Assembly: GCF_964340395.1 (NCBI RefSeq)
Contig: NC_135562.1
Location: forward strand, 1,369,501 to 1,433,500
Direction of reading: 5' to 3'
Source: Glandiceps talaboti
Taxonomy: Eukaryota; Hemichordata; Enteropneusta; Spengelidae
DNA length: 64,000 bases
A program made the translations under genes and the position numbers. Within the stretch, counting starts at the first letter, position 1. Every line of letters starts with the position of its first letter. Below are positions 12,144 through 24,278 of the stretch, piece by piece. The notes under the pieces are model-generated. The model ran no database searches. It saw only the letters and a program-made list of their open reading frames with translations, and was not told where the DNA came from.

Positions 12144-15100
12144 TTAGACATCAGGAATTGAATGATCCATATTCTTCTTTACAAGAGATCCACCAATGCT
12201 GTAATAAATTAAAAGAAATATTTCATTTAAAGCCTGATTGTTTTCACAAATATTGACATAAATTAATTTATTAATTCCTAGAGAGTGTAGACTTTTTGAA
12301 ACATTGAAAATGACTGAATACAGATGAACTTCAAAATATGTGTGAATTCATAAACTTTCATTTTAAAGTTTACATTTTAACAAGATTTGCTATCAAACTA
12401 TGTTTTTGTTTTTTTAAATCTTTACCTACATATATAAAATAAACACACTCACTACTAAGATAACAGCATAAATAAACTTTTTCTAAACTGGTACCATCTC
12501 TATTTTCTGATTATTCAATAACAACATATTCAGTAATGTTATTTGAAAACGTCAAGTCTTAAACTTACCTCTTCATGATGTGTTCATAGATAAACTTAGG
12601 AATAATAGTAAGGGTCACTGTTTGTCCAACTGCTGCTATGATATCAGCTATCTCTGAATCCTATAAAAAAAAATACAGACGTAATTCAATAATAATAATA
12701 ATAAAGTGTATTCAAATTAAATGCACCAGTTCTGTGAAGAGCTCCAGGTGTAGACACAGAACTACTTACAAAATGAAAGGATACAGAGAAACAATTTGAA
12801 AACATGGAAGGATGTAGAGAGAAGTGTGTAAGTGAGGGAGAGTTAAGATTGAAAGAGGTAAGTTTTAAGGGCAGAACAGAAAGAAGACTTAAAGTGACTG
12901 ACATATAGTAACTGCAAAGTCTGAAAATACGGAATTATTAACTTAAGGCAGAGTGGAGAGAAAACTTACAGTGACTGACATAGAGTAACTGCCAAGTCTG
13001 AAAATACGGAATTATTAACTTAAGGCAGAGTGGAAAGAAAACTTAGAGTGACTGACATATAATAACTGTCAATTCTCTGAAAATTGATAAAATATGATAA
13101 CATACTCCTGTTTCATCTCAAGTATGATTGGCACAGCTGACTGAAATGGTCAATGCAGGGCCTGAAATTTTCCATTTTTTTACCACTAGTCCCAGACTAG
13201 TAACCCAATTTTTTTCACTGGCCCATGAAAAATATACAATTCCTATTTTTTATTCTATTATAGAGATAAAAAACCTATAGCATCTAATGAGAGCCATACC
13301 TTCAATCCGACAACATTTTGACCATTAACTTCCAGCAACATGTGATCAATAAGAAGACCATTCCTAGCTGCTGAAGTGTCTTTAGCAATCTTAGTAATTT
13401 CACCATTCTTGTATACAAAGCCAATATGACCAGTGCTGTCTTTCTGAAGAGTAATTGTACGCTCAAATGGCCTGTAAGAAAAACAACACTCTTATTAACC
13501 TCCCATTGTAGTACACCCTGACGACCGTGATGACATTTGAAAATTTAGAATTCACTTCCAGAAAATTGTTTGACTTCAAGTAGAAATGTTCATCTCATTC
13601 ATTGTTTTAACTTGCCTATCTTTACATGTATGTATTATAATATCTTACTATCTAACTTTATAAGCTTTCTTACTTTAGTGGAAATACTCAAAAATATAAA
13701 CTGAATTAAATACAAATAGCTAGTAAGGAAAAATAAGAGGACATTTTTTTAGCCTGTCTTGCTTCACTAATCTGTTTTATCTCTAAATGAATGTATTGTG
13801 GTCTTCAAATGGATATTCATCTGTGTTGGTAACCATAGTATTCAATTTGAACTTTTGTTCCAAACACAACTTGAAAATTTATCTGAAACGTACAGTGGTC
13901 CGAACTGAGTGCTCAATTCAATCAGCCACCGACAACTCCTAGAGGTTTTTAGAAAATCACAAAAGAATATGTCCCCCTGTGACACTGTGTCACCCGATAA
14001 CAGTAATTTAGGCCCAAAATACTATAAATTATAAATTTTATCACTCACTCTACTTGATGACTAATAATCAATGACTTGTCACAAGTCATGTAACCTTTGA
14101 CCCCTGTGAGTACACACCTTGCATTCTGAGTGTGAATTCAAAACCCCGGCAACATAATCAAATGTCAAAAATATGGACACTTTTATAAAAAGTTGTGTAT
14201 TTCTATACAAACATCTTCAACTATCGGTTCACATGCTGAGTAAAAATTGAAAGCTATGTACCTGTCTTGCAAGATAACAGGTGGAAGAAATTTGAAAAGC
14301 TATGTAACATACCTGTCTCTGACAGCAAACACAATTCTTTGAGGGTTACATTTTTTCAGATATTTCATAGTTTTGTCTGTATCCCAACCAGCAACATTCT
14401 CTCCATTGATTTGTAGAATCTGATCACCAAACCTCAACCCAGCCAAAGCTGCTGGTGAATTCTTATGAACAAATTGAATAAATACTCCCTGCAAAACAAT
14501 AGGATTACAGTACTTTAATTACTATTATATTATAGCATTACCAATTCCAGTGAATTTTGTGACGTCATCGCCGTACATTATTACAGATAATGTACTCCGT
14601 TATTGGGCATCGCGGCCCTGGAACGAGCATAACAATACAAGCTTATTTGTTCTGTTTCTTCATACGACTAGGTATCTTTTCGAAATGTATGTTGTTACTT
14701 ATGATTGTCATTTCCACTGTGTAAAAATACAACGCATTCATGAAACAAATTTGTGTTCACAGCAGTTCATTGAAGTGTATATGTGTGTGTACGTGTACGT
14801 ACGTGTGTCGCTATGATTAGTATTCAGCTTCCGGGCCGAACATGGCAGACGATGTTCAGCGCTGTGTATATTATACGTTGTTTTGCATTTCTCGGTCTAC
14901 AAATTCACTGGAATTGGCAAAACTATAAAATAATAACAATAATGTATGCCCTCCCAGTCCATAATGGACTCAAGCAAACTTTGCACTCCATAATGGGCTC
15001 GGCTGTCGCCTCGCCCATTATGTCGTTCAACGTTTGCTTGAGTCCATTATGGGCTGGGAGGGCGTACATTATTGTTTAAGTATATGTGAACAGAAAACAG

Positions 15101-17014
15101 CTGGTGAACATAATGGTTTGTCACATCTTGTCTGGTGACTTGTGAAGACAAGGCCCCTTAGGTCACTCGTTTTCCTTTGCTGAACAAAGAAAAATATTGG
15201 TGAATAATATCTAACTATGTCAATTTCAAGTTTACATATCCCGAGTCCTCCTTCTATCTACTCAACCTATTGTACAATATAAGATGAAAAGTCAATTCTG
15301 TATGAACCCCAACTCAGTGTCATTAAATTCTCTTTCTACCAGGGGGTATTGTTTGTCCACAAATAACTACAAGTTGGGAAAAACAGGGATTACAACACCA
15401 CTGCAATACTGCATAAATGCATAGTAATCAGCAACATAGTTTGCATTGGATAACTGGAGGCATGGCCTGGGACCACACACCACTTGAAGACACTGTACTT
15501 CTTTTACAGGCAGTTCCTTTACAGGTGTGTTCGTTCAGCAAGCTACTAGTGACATCACCTACTTAGACCATGAGTGAAGAAAGACTCTGTGTTGTCAGAA
15601 GACACTTCCGTCAGTTTTGGTGAAAGGTCATGACCTGAATTGCATTATACTATGTCATGTGTGCATTCTAATAAAACCACCAAAACTAAACACTAACCTT
15701 GCTAATTGCCCTGACTCTGAGTCCAAGTTTACCTTCACCATCTTTACAACTGATGATTTCTCGTACTCCTCCTTTGACCTCAGCTCTCATTAGGCCAAGA
15801 TTACTACTTCCTGTTATGGGTGCTACCATACCAGCACTCTGACGTACTGCTACAGCATGTGACTGAAATGGTAAAAATATCAAATAACATAACATTTAGA
15901 TTTCATGTATTACATAATTCTTCTCGTAAATATGAGGATATGCTTAAATAATATTTCTAAAAAGTAAAATTTATGTCATACATAATATTTGTCTAAGTCT
16001 GTTTTTGTGCTGGGAATTGCTCTCAGCATTTTGTTTACACACACACACACACACACACACAATTCTACAGATTTCTATTTAAGTTTGGGACTATGTGGCT
16101 GGGCTCTCTTGAATGCTTGCCATTACGTCAATGTGAAATTACCAAGGCTTTCCATGTCAGTTCACCAAGTATCCATGAATGAGTCCCACAGGCCTGACAC
16201 TGCACAGCACATGTGGGTTCTGTGTATAACTATATACTAACTTAACCATATCTTGTCTAACACATTCAAAATTAAAAATCTAACAACGCTATTCAGAATT
16301 TGTGAACTATAAAATGGTTGTTTATTATATACCTGTGGATTCTGAGCAACAACTGGCATATTCTGGGCCACAAATTCAGGTGTCAAGTTCAAGCCCATGT
16401 ATTCTTCTAGAGAGGGATACAGTGAAGACTGCATAGCTGGTTGTTGTGGTTGGGCTACAGGGGCATAGGCTGGTGCTGCAGCTGGTGGATGCTGGCCTCC
16501 TGCAATCGCTGCTTGGGCAACATGTTGATGTTGGTGTTGAGCCTATGGAAACAACAACAATTTAAACAATTATAGATTTTATGTTTTTGAAATATAGTAT
16601 ATGCGTGTGTTTAAAATACAGAGGCTGTCCAATGTGCATGTCTTGGATTATGCTCACCCGAGACACCAAATCTCAGCTGAATTATTTGCTAACTATAGTT
16701 TGGAGAGATTGACTATTGCTGTCAACCAATCAAAAACAAACAACAACAAGTCCAAAAATGCTTAATTTCGAATAAAGACATTCTGAATTGTGGGAATTTT
16801 CACATTTGAAGATAGTAAACCAAGCATATTTTGAATGTGGACACAGGTTGCTATGATAAACCATTCTATCACCTTGTTCCTATTTTTACAACTTACCTTT
16901 GCCATCTGGTCAGGTTGGTATGATAAACCATTCTATTAATTTGTTCCTGTTTTTACAACTTACCTTTGCCATCTGGTCAACTTTCATATCTTCTAACGAT
17001 GGGTAGAGAGACAT
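12144..17014 (-). CDS. SDCBP: Syntenin (tandem-PDZ adaptor), complete, seven coding exons
   Basis: Exons, 5' to 3': 17014..16964, 16542..16333, 15862..15698, 14488..14313, 13471..13300, 12660..12569, 12198..12144. They total 921 nt, 306 residues (human 298), with consistent phases and GT/AG borders. The N-terminus reads [14 protein letters not shown], very like vertebrate syntenin. LYPSL motifs at residues 3-7 and 58-62 match the ALIX-binding LYPxL sites. PDZ1 spans about 120-198 (carboxylate loop KLGLRV, then [20 protein letters not shown]). PDZ2 spans about 204-280 (GHIGF loop, [17 protein letters not shown]). The tail ends MDHSIPDV, like human ...DHTIPEV. It links syndecans, phosphoinositides and ESCRT/ALIX in endosomal trafficking and exosome formation. 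Exon 2 is Gln/His/Pro/Ala-rich. Confidence 0.97.
12880..13075. repeat. 76-bp tandem repeat, about three copies, syntenin intron 5
   Basis: Units contain CTTA(A/C/G)AGTGACTGACATA, then CTGAAAATACGGAATTATTA, then GGCAGAGTGG. It sits between syntenin exons 5 and 6. Confidence 0.75.
14531..14927. mobile_element. MITE in syntenin intron 3, about 400 bp
   Basis: About 27 bp imperfect inverted ends: TATAGCATTACCAATTCCAG... at 14531 and ...CTGGAATTGGCAAAACTATA ending 14927. The interior is CpG-richer and carries ACGTACGTG-type runs. Its open frames have no recognisable similarity and are not called as genes. Confidence 0.7.
14937..15074. mobile_element. Near-perfect 138-bp hairpin (foldback MITE)
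   Basis: Two 69-bp arms: CAATAATGTATGCCCTCCCA... and ...TGGGAGGGCGTACATTATTG are nearly exact reverse complements, including AGTCCATAATGG-type blocks, with no spacer. It lies directly beside the MITE ending at 14927, in syntenin intron 3. Confidence 0.8.
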
Positions 17015-17057
17015 CTTGATTTTCCTTTTAAGTGATTACACACAAAATATAAATATT
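17015..17057 (-). other. SDCBP: Syntenin 5' UTR portion of coding exon 1
   Basis: Leader bases between the ATG at 17014 and a good acceptor (GTTTCTTTTACAG, AG at 17059-17058). This indicates a separate upstream non-coding exon. Confidence 0.7.
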
Positions 17058-18562
17058 CTGTAAAAGAAACACAAACCTGACTATTATTATGCTGCATTTG
17101 TGTCAATTGAACAAAACCAGAAATTGTGAAAGTTAACAATTAAAAAATGATCTTGCCATCAATTACACTGATAGTTAAAATAGTTCAAGACTTACAAAGT
17201 AAATGGTACAATTCTCAATAAATAAATGAAAGTTGCTATAAAGTGCTTGAATCAATATCACATAACTATCAAATACACATGACACAAAGAGTGATTACGG
17301 CCTGGCTTGGTGCTTCACTGTGTATATGACAAGGATCCCCCTGCCTGTTAGACTAAACATGATAACTATAAATTGCGACCTGATTCATTCACTTCAAAGT
17401 CCACAGCCGTAACGACCATAACTGAAACATTACAAAATATAACATTACAAAAGCATTACTGCGCGCTTTCAATATAAAGACATTCTAGCCTTGTTCACTT
17501 GCTGACACAATTTTGTGTAGTTGCAGAAAGGCATATGTCATGATGGACTTGAATAAGTTGGGCCACAACAGATGATTGTGGGAAACCTATTCAAACAAAC
17601 CTACCATTTTTTTCTTTGGCGACTGACTTGTATATCAAACAGGTACATCAATTTTTAAACAAACCCTTGATGGCAAAAACAAGACAATCACATGGGCTAA
17701 CTTCCATCAAGCACACGAATTATTTACTTGATTCCAAGAATTGCAGGTCTATGTAAAACCATGGATGTATTAGTGAGAAAACTAACGTTTAACACATTGT
17801 AGCATATGTATCATTTTCAATTGAGGGTTTTTGAAGGTAAACGAGTGTTGATCAGCTTATTCATACACAGTATACAGTCATAGGCATGAGATAGGTACTG
17901 CCCTATGAAATCTACACAGTGACTCATCATCATGAACTGCCTATTCAAACAAATCATGTGACTCGGAAAGGTTATTGAGAGGTCAAGGGGTTGATATGTC
18001 CAATAGTCACTTCCTAAATATTGAAGTTAGGCGTTCATTATTAACATTTCAATATGGTGACCGTGCACGTTATGATCACAGACTATGTTTCAATTAGTTT
18101 CATATACAATGCAGCTCCTTCTACCATCTACAGTCCCATACCGATGGACGAAATCCAGCCAGAGGAAAGACCAGACGCGCTATGCCTGACTAGTCGACTT
18201 CAAAGTAAAAGGAATTTACATTTCCTAGAAATTACTTCCTCACGACAGGAGACAAGACCAAGAGCCATTTACAAAATAATGCTTACATATTATACTAATT
18301 AAAACCACACTTCGGTCTCTTAACTCACTTTCAGTTTACAAAATCCAACTGAAGAAAGACACCAGTTCACACAATTTGACATAATAACTTGATATGTTTT
18401 CTTCGCGATGGATGACCTTTTTGACATGACATGACAGTGTGTTGTTTATTCAATTATTTCGGGCCGCCTCAACCGGTCTGACTTATTGAACACGTTTTCA
18501 AAGTGGCTAAACAAATTCATGACACAATAATGAATATGCAGTACTGTAATTCCCAAACTTAC

Positions 18563-18640
18563 CGTATTAAAATACTCCGAAACTTCGGGACAGTGTGAAT
18601 ATTGCTGCGGCTGTGAGTTCAGTATGGCGCTAGGGTTTTA
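18563..18640 (-). other. SDCBP: Syntenin first (non-coding) exon, 5' end approximate
   Basis: A strong minus-strand donor (TACG|GTAAGTTTGG, exon end 18563) lies 1.5 kb upstream of the syntenin start codon, next to the PSMB2 promoter side. The sequence upstream of the donor is GC-richer (GCCGCAGCAAT). No other gene on this strand could use it. The transcription start is not determinable; 18640 is an estimate. Confidence 0.55.
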
Positions 18641-18932
18641 GCTTTTTAAGGGTATCCCATACGTCATATATGGTCACAAGATGTATGACGTCGTCGAATT
18701 AAAAATAGAAGAAAGCTGTGTATTTCCGTCAAAATTTAAATTCAATACCAGAATATATCTTTTGTGTGATATGAAATTATATTTATGTGAAACAACCAAG
18801 GAAAACTTTAGTTTCAAAAACAGATATATGAAAAACCTGTGACATCTCGCGTGATTATCCGTTACCGGAAAGACACACAGACTTTAGCGGAAGTTGATAA
18901 CTAACTTTAGTTTCTGCAGAACTGCTAAAACC
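18564..18932. promoter_or_regulatory. Shared head-to-head promoter region of SDCBP and PSMB2
   Basis: At most 370 bp separate the syntenin leader donor from the PSMB2 start codon, and transcription diverges. Inside are CRE-like TGACGTCGTC (about 18686) and ACGTCAT (18661), and a CpG-containing TCTCGCGTG (about 18846). No TATA box was placed with confidence for either gene. The compact divergent layout is typical of housekeeping genes. Confidence 0.55.
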
Positions 18933-20750
18933 ATGGAGTGTTTGATAGGTATCCAAGGGCCAGATTTTGTCCTAGTTGCTGCAGACACTGTGTCTGCACG
19001 CAGTGTACTTGTTTACAAGACAGGTAAGTGAATCTATTTTCAAGCAAATCGATAAAAAATTCTGCATCTTGGATTCGCATTCACGATATCGTTACTGGCA
19101 TGGTGTTTTGTGACTTGCAATTTTAGTACACACGTGTAGTATAGCTATGTTCAACTCTGTAAATGCATTGTTTATATCATAAAATGTGTATGCTAACCCA
19201 ACCTGGCTAAGCTCATTATCACAAACGAATAAAATAAACGTGAGTACTCCGACTACTCGCACAGAAGCAGAAGGTGGTGAAATGAAGTGGTTTGTTTTTA
19301 AAAGTGATGTAGATGCCAAGTTCCAATCACAGGGTTGTCGTCATTCCAAATTCATAAAAAAGTGACAGCGTTGTATTTTATAAATACCACCATACGATTA
19401 GTGACATTGAACATAGCTTTGATGTATTCAAAACGTTTTCAAGATATTGTTTAATAATATACGTGTGTGTGTGTGTGTGTGTGTTTACATTTTATATTTA
19501 ATCGCATACTCTGTCAGTAAGCAGGACTAACATATGCCCTACTACAAATGATTGTCAAATCAGTGAACAGAAGCAGTAAGATTGTCAAAGTGGTACCTCG
19601 GTAATAGTATACCTCAGTGATATCTTACTTTGCACTATATCGTACCTTATCGCAGTGTTTTTTAACAGTCAATTCCACATTCTTTCCAACAATTAACAAC
19701 AGTTGCTCATTAAACTGTTCATCTGAAAGCCGAAATGCAATAGATGTGAATGATGATTCACAATGTGAATTTGTTAATATATTTTATTATTTTTCAGACT
19801 CGGACAAAATGTTCAAATTAAGTGATAATCTTCTGTTGTGTTGTGTTGGTGATGCTGGAGATACCGTACAGTTTGCAGAATATATTCAGAAAAATATTCA
19901 ACTTTATAAAATGAGAAATGGTAAGTGTTTGATGTATAGTGAGATAAGGAATAAGGCAATAATCAGTGTGCCCTCTAACAATAGCAAAATTTTGTTATTG
20001 TGGGTCAAAATGAGAAAAACCGGCATTTCTTGTGAGTCACCACATAGTAAGAGATAGGTGAACACCAAATTTAGAAATTGTGTATGTCAGTGGTGCATCA
20101 AATTGGCTTAGAGGGCACACTAGTCACCACATAGTAAGAGATAGGAGAAAACAAATTTTAATGCGACACTAGAAATTGTGTGCATCAGTGCCAGCAGTAC
20201 GCAAAATTTGCTTAGAGGGCACACTAGTAATAATCCATCACATTTGTTAGCCAGCACACTTTTGTGTTGATAATCTTTATGGCCTTGATATGGGTTGTGC
20301 AGACCAAGGTTGTACAGTGGAAGGGCCTGACTTTAGGAGGGTCCATAATCTGTACTACCGAGGTCCACAATACCCATATATGGGCCATAAAAGTTTTATC
20401 ATACGCCCCATGTAGTGGCATGGAAACATCATTTAAATCACACATAACCACATAAATTGATAGTGAAAATTATTTTATGCTCAAAAACGTAATTTAAAAG
20501 ATATCAAGAAAAATTTAAAATGTAATATTCATATGTCATCACACAGGTTATGAATTGTCACCCCATGCAGCAGCCAACTTTACAAGATCTAATCTAGCAT
20601 ACTACCTAAGAAGTAGGGTAAGTAGAATGTTACATGATTTAATTACTGAATCTACTATTTATCAAGTTTTTAATGCAGATGAAAGTGGACAGAGATCCAT
20701 AACCCGACAAAATACATGCATGCATGCACACACGCACGCACGCAAGCACA

Positions 20751-20830
<80 letters not shown>

Positions 20831-23043
20831 TTTACTAGCGTTATCCGTCAACCTTATGGTGCAAGGTTCAGAAATCTGTTCATGGTTTACAAGATTTCTG
20901 CATTCACACACTAAACCTACATTTACCATACAAGGTGTTGTATCACTATCAGTGCAAAATATTTTACAAAATGACTTCTCTTTGTTACCAAGGTTTTCAA
21001 ACCTTAGTGACAATGCAATGCTGTCAGAACTAAAGACACAGCTGTCATTTATTTATTTACAGACACCATATATGGTCAATATGCTAATGACATATCTTAT
21101 ATTTACAGACGCCATATATGGTCAATATGCTAATGACATATCTTATATTTACAGACGCCATATATGGTCAATATGCTAATGACATATCTTATATTTACAG
21201 ACGCCATATATGGTCAATATGCTACAAGCAGGTTATGATGAAAAGAGTGGGCCATCACTCTACTACATGGACTACCTAGCATCCCTAAATAAAATACCTT
21301 ATGGAGCACATGGTTATGGGTCTTTCTTCACACTCAGTGTTATGGATAGGTACTACAAGAAAGGTAAGAATTGGCATTTTTTAATTCCCATCATAATGGT
21401 ATACGAATGTCTGTCCTACACTGTGTGCGTATATTTTTTAGTTCCCATCTAAAGTGGGAGGTAATGATATACCAATGTCTGTCCTACCCTGTGTGTGTTT
21501 ATTCTCAGTATATCTCGGTTTGAATTTGTCAATCACTGGATTTCAGAGAAAGCATATAGAAGGCAACTGTACATTGTATGTAAACATAACCCCATAGTTG
21601 TGTATATTACCAGTGTGATTGCTTTTCAGTTAAGTATCTTGGAGTCATATTTGAAAGTAGGGATGGGATGGGGGTTGTGTGGGGGTGGGGGAGGAGGTAG
21701 TGATGTCATGGTGGAAGTTATGTATCTTGGGAGTGCGTTGTTCTTAATTAATGGTGCTGTTTTTGCATAGATGTGACAAATTAACATGGAGATCTGCTAA
21801 CGAGTATTTAAAGTTTTAGTAGAAATAAAAGAATTAGTGATATGTACATGATACATGTGGTATACACCAATGAACAGCTAATCTTGAGTCTAATTGTTTC
21901 TGTTGAAGAGTGTCCAATACACAGATGAAGATTGAGATAGGAATGTAAGAAAACATACATAAATATCCTGGAATGATTTATAACAAACTAAGTCATACTT
22001 GTACTGAGTATTTTTGAACAATGGTTTTATTTTCAGATTTGACAAGAGAAGAGGCAGTACAGCTATTAGAAAAATGCATTGCTGAGGTATGTATATTGTG
22101 TGTAATCACTAAAACCAATCATATGTCATTACATTACACAAACCATTGCTTAAAGTGCCACAGTTTTAGATAACATTATAGTCCCTACAAATAACTAAAA
22201 TCACTAATGTTTTGACTGATTCTTGTAAACTGCATTTTTTTGACATAATGTTTCCTTTGTATTCAAAAGGTACTCGCAGTATTCTACTTACTAAAGCATA
22301 CTTTTCAATGTATCCCTCACTTTATTGTGTATATCTGTTTTCACTTTCAATGTATCACTCACTGTACTGTCACAGTGTATTACAGTTTTGACAGTATTCT
22401 ACTTACTAAAGCATACTTTTCAATGTATCCCTCACTTTATTGTGTATATCTGTTTTCACTTTCAATGTATCACTCACTGTACTGTCACAGTGTATTACAG
22501 TTTTGACAGTATTCTACTTACTAAAGCATACTTTTCAATGTATCCCTCACTTTATTGTGTATATCTGTTTTCACTTTCAATGTATCACTCACTGTACTGT
22601 CACAGTGTATTTCAGTTTTGACAGTATTCTACTTATGGAAGGATACTTTTCAATGTACCCCTCACTTTATTGTGTATTTCAGTTTTCACTTTCAATGTAT
22701 CACTCACTGTATTGTGTATATCACTTTCTTAATTCTTAAATGGGGCACAAGCTGTGTTTATTCATTTTTGACATAACTTTGTTGTGTGTTCAAAAAGGTA
22801 CTCACAGTATTCCCTTTACTGAATGAAGCATACTTTCAGTTCATCACTATATATACATTGTATAATATATTTGCTATTTGCCGTTCATCACTATATCATG
22901 TATTTCTTTTCTTTTTTTTTCATTTTCAGATTCAGACCAGGTTTATTATCCGACTACCATCATTCACAGTCAGGATAGTTGACAAAGAAGGTATTCATGA
23001 TATGCCCAGTGTACCAGCACAAACAGACCAACAGATGGCATGA
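18933..23043 (+). CDS. PSMB2: Proteasome 20S subunit beta-4 (PSMB2), complete, six exons
   Basis: Exons 18933..19023, 19798..19920, 20547..20617, 21201..21363, 22037..22086 and 22930..23043 total 612 nt, 203 residues (human 201). All borders are GT/AG and phases match. The protein starts [18 protein letters not shown], continues [41 protein letters not shown]-type and [20 protein letters not shown] segments, and ends [14 protein letters not shown], all close to human PSMB2. As in the family, there is no propeptide or catalytic N-terminal Thr. It is a structural, non-catalytic subunit of the beta ring. Two AATAAA signals lie at 23666-23675. Confidence 0.97.
19964..20225. mobile_element. MITE with AGTGTGCCCTCTAA ends, PSMB2 intron 2
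   Basis: The left end AGTGTGCCCTCTAA at 19964 is matched by an inverted TTAGAGGGCACACT ending at 20121, and again at 20225. The 3' part (CACCACATAGTAAGAGATAGG to the end) is therefore present twice in tandem. A diverged, oppositely oriented relative lies at 49319-49445, so it is a dispersed family. Confidence 0.65.
20754..20826. repeat. (CA)n microsatellite, PSMB2 intron 3
   Basis: Long CA run preceded by GCACACACGCACGCACGC. Frames across it are repeat artefacts. Confidence 0.97.
21053..21215 (+). repeat. 46-bp tandem copies of the PSMB2 exon 4 acceptor
   Basis: The segment ATATTTACAG|ACGCCATATATGG... is repeated with an exact 46-bp period. AG dinucleotides end at 21062, 21108, 21154 and 21200; only the last is followed by the true exon 4 sequence (CTACAAGCAGG). 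Each upstream copy has an intact 3' splice site plus about 22 exon bases. Because 46 is not a multiple of three, use of an upstream copy would shift the frame. Confidence 0.95.
22270..22735. repeat. 115-bp minisatellite, about four copies, PSMB2 intron 5
   Basis: GTATTCTACTTACTAAAGCA...TCACTCACTGTACTGTCACAG repeats with a 115-bp period (22325, 22440, 22555). The unit starts with the same TACTCGCAGTATTCTACTTACT block found inside the CACAAGCT MITE copies, so the array seems to have grown from a MITE interior. The last copies are shortened and diverged. Confidence 0.9.
22743..22850. mobile_element. CACAAGCT-family MITE, fragment in PSMB2 intron 5
   Basis: GGGCACAAGCTGTGTTTA followed by a GGTACTCACAGTATTCC-type block matches the left part of the copies at 9238 and 54104. 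No right end is seen before exon 6. Confidence 0.55.
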
Positions 23044-23665
23044 TGTGTTTACCATTAGTAACAGTATAACACTAGGGATATCTTTCAAGTTACAAACAAA
23101 CCATGTTGTAAACCTTTACATATTACACATCTTAAATAATCAAGGGATTCTAACTATGATGTTTCTTATTTCATCCCATGAACTCTTTACTTTGACAGTT
23201 GTTAGTGCGCCCTCAAACTGTTGACCTGGTTAGCTACTGTGACTGACTCAATGCAGAATTTGGTGTCTCATTGTGTTTACTTGTTTTTAAGATGACAAGG
23301 CCCATTCCTTGTTATTCTGTGAGATTTCAACATCTCCTAAATGGTGTAGCTCCATTATTGCTTCTGAAGTTATGTCAAAATCCTTACGTTAAAGCACATT
23401 TCAACCACTTCAAAGTAGATTTTGATATCAGAGACAGCCATGTTTGACAAAACTATCTATCATTATTCAATATTATACTTGATGGAAACAGTGTCTGATA
23501 AAAATACTGTCTGGAGTTGGACCACATCCTTGTAATGCATCATTTAAACCATCTTAATTATTTCATATTAATTGTTATGGTCTCTTTTTTGTTGAAAATA
23601 TTTTGTATGTATGACTTCAGAACCTTAAAGTGATGAAAATGTGTAGTAGTAACTAAATAGATTTA

Positions 23666-23675
23666 AATAAATAAA
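23666..23675 (+). terminator. PSMB2: Overlapping AATAAA poly(A) signals of PSMB2
   Basis: Two overlapping AATAAA hexamers lie 620 bp past the PSMB2 stop codon, followed by T/G-rich sequence (TTGTATATTGTATGTC), as expected for a cleavage site. Confidence 0.6.
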
Positions 23676-23739
23676 ACATCACTTTCAACAAAACTTGTAT
23701 ATTGTATGTCTTCTCTTCATTAACAATGCACATTTTTTT

Positions 23740-23870
23740 CTGTGTAAGAATGAATGTTCATGAACTCTGGGTTTATTGTTATTTGAAAATTTCTACTCAC
23801 AATCAAAATGTTTCTTGGAAGCAAATCCCAAAGTATTCATCTGTGTCATCCGTTGTTTCTAACAATGGCA
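23740..23870. mobile_element. Single arm of a foldback repeat family
   Basis: GAACTCTGGGTTTATT, AAATTTCTACTCAC and TTTCTTGGAAGCAAATCCC match the left arm region of the foldback at 34350-34557. It lies just past the PSMB2 poly(A) signals. Confidence 0.55.
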
Positions 23871-23983
23871 TTTCCCTTCCTATGCTGATAGGTGGCGCAC
23901 TTCTCATAGCATAAATAGGCTAAATTTAGGCCTATACATCAGTACCTTTCTTCACACTGTGTCAATAACGGCTTTAAACACTG

Positions 23984-24178
23984 TTGTCAAGTGTACTTCA
24001 TTATGTCAACTATACCGAAGCGTCAGTGGGATGGAAAATTGATGAAGATACAGTCAATTGGTTTAACAGTAGAGCTAATAACCCTCTAGTACTTGTGGCA
24101 CAGATGCAAGAGAAATACACAGTCCTGACTAAGTACGAGCCTCATTCGTTCCAACATGCAGAATTCCGGCAACTATGA
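23984..24178 (+). other. Short unassigned open frame
   Basis: A 64-codon frame beginning at TTG, without repeat character and with a balanced composition (...YTEASVGWKIDEDTVNWF...). No family was recognised, and no convincing acceptor, start or downstream continuation is visible. It may be a relic of a transposon gene or chance. Confidence 0.15.
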
Positions 24179-24278
24179 CCTTTCATATTTTCCAAATGCA
24201 TAAGACACTCAATTCAGGCATTTGTCCAGTTCTCAAGGCTTTGGAAACACTTGGTTCACCAGATTTCAACCCCCATAT

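Noticed and set aside
13150-13230. hAT end (GCAGGGCCTGAAATTTTCC)
   Set aside because: A single CAGGG-type end without a partner end or target duplication is too little to call.
22325-22776. Hydrophobic repeat frames in PSMB2 intron 5
   Set aside because: They are readings of the 115-bp intronic array; 115 is not a multiple of three and the frames end quickly.
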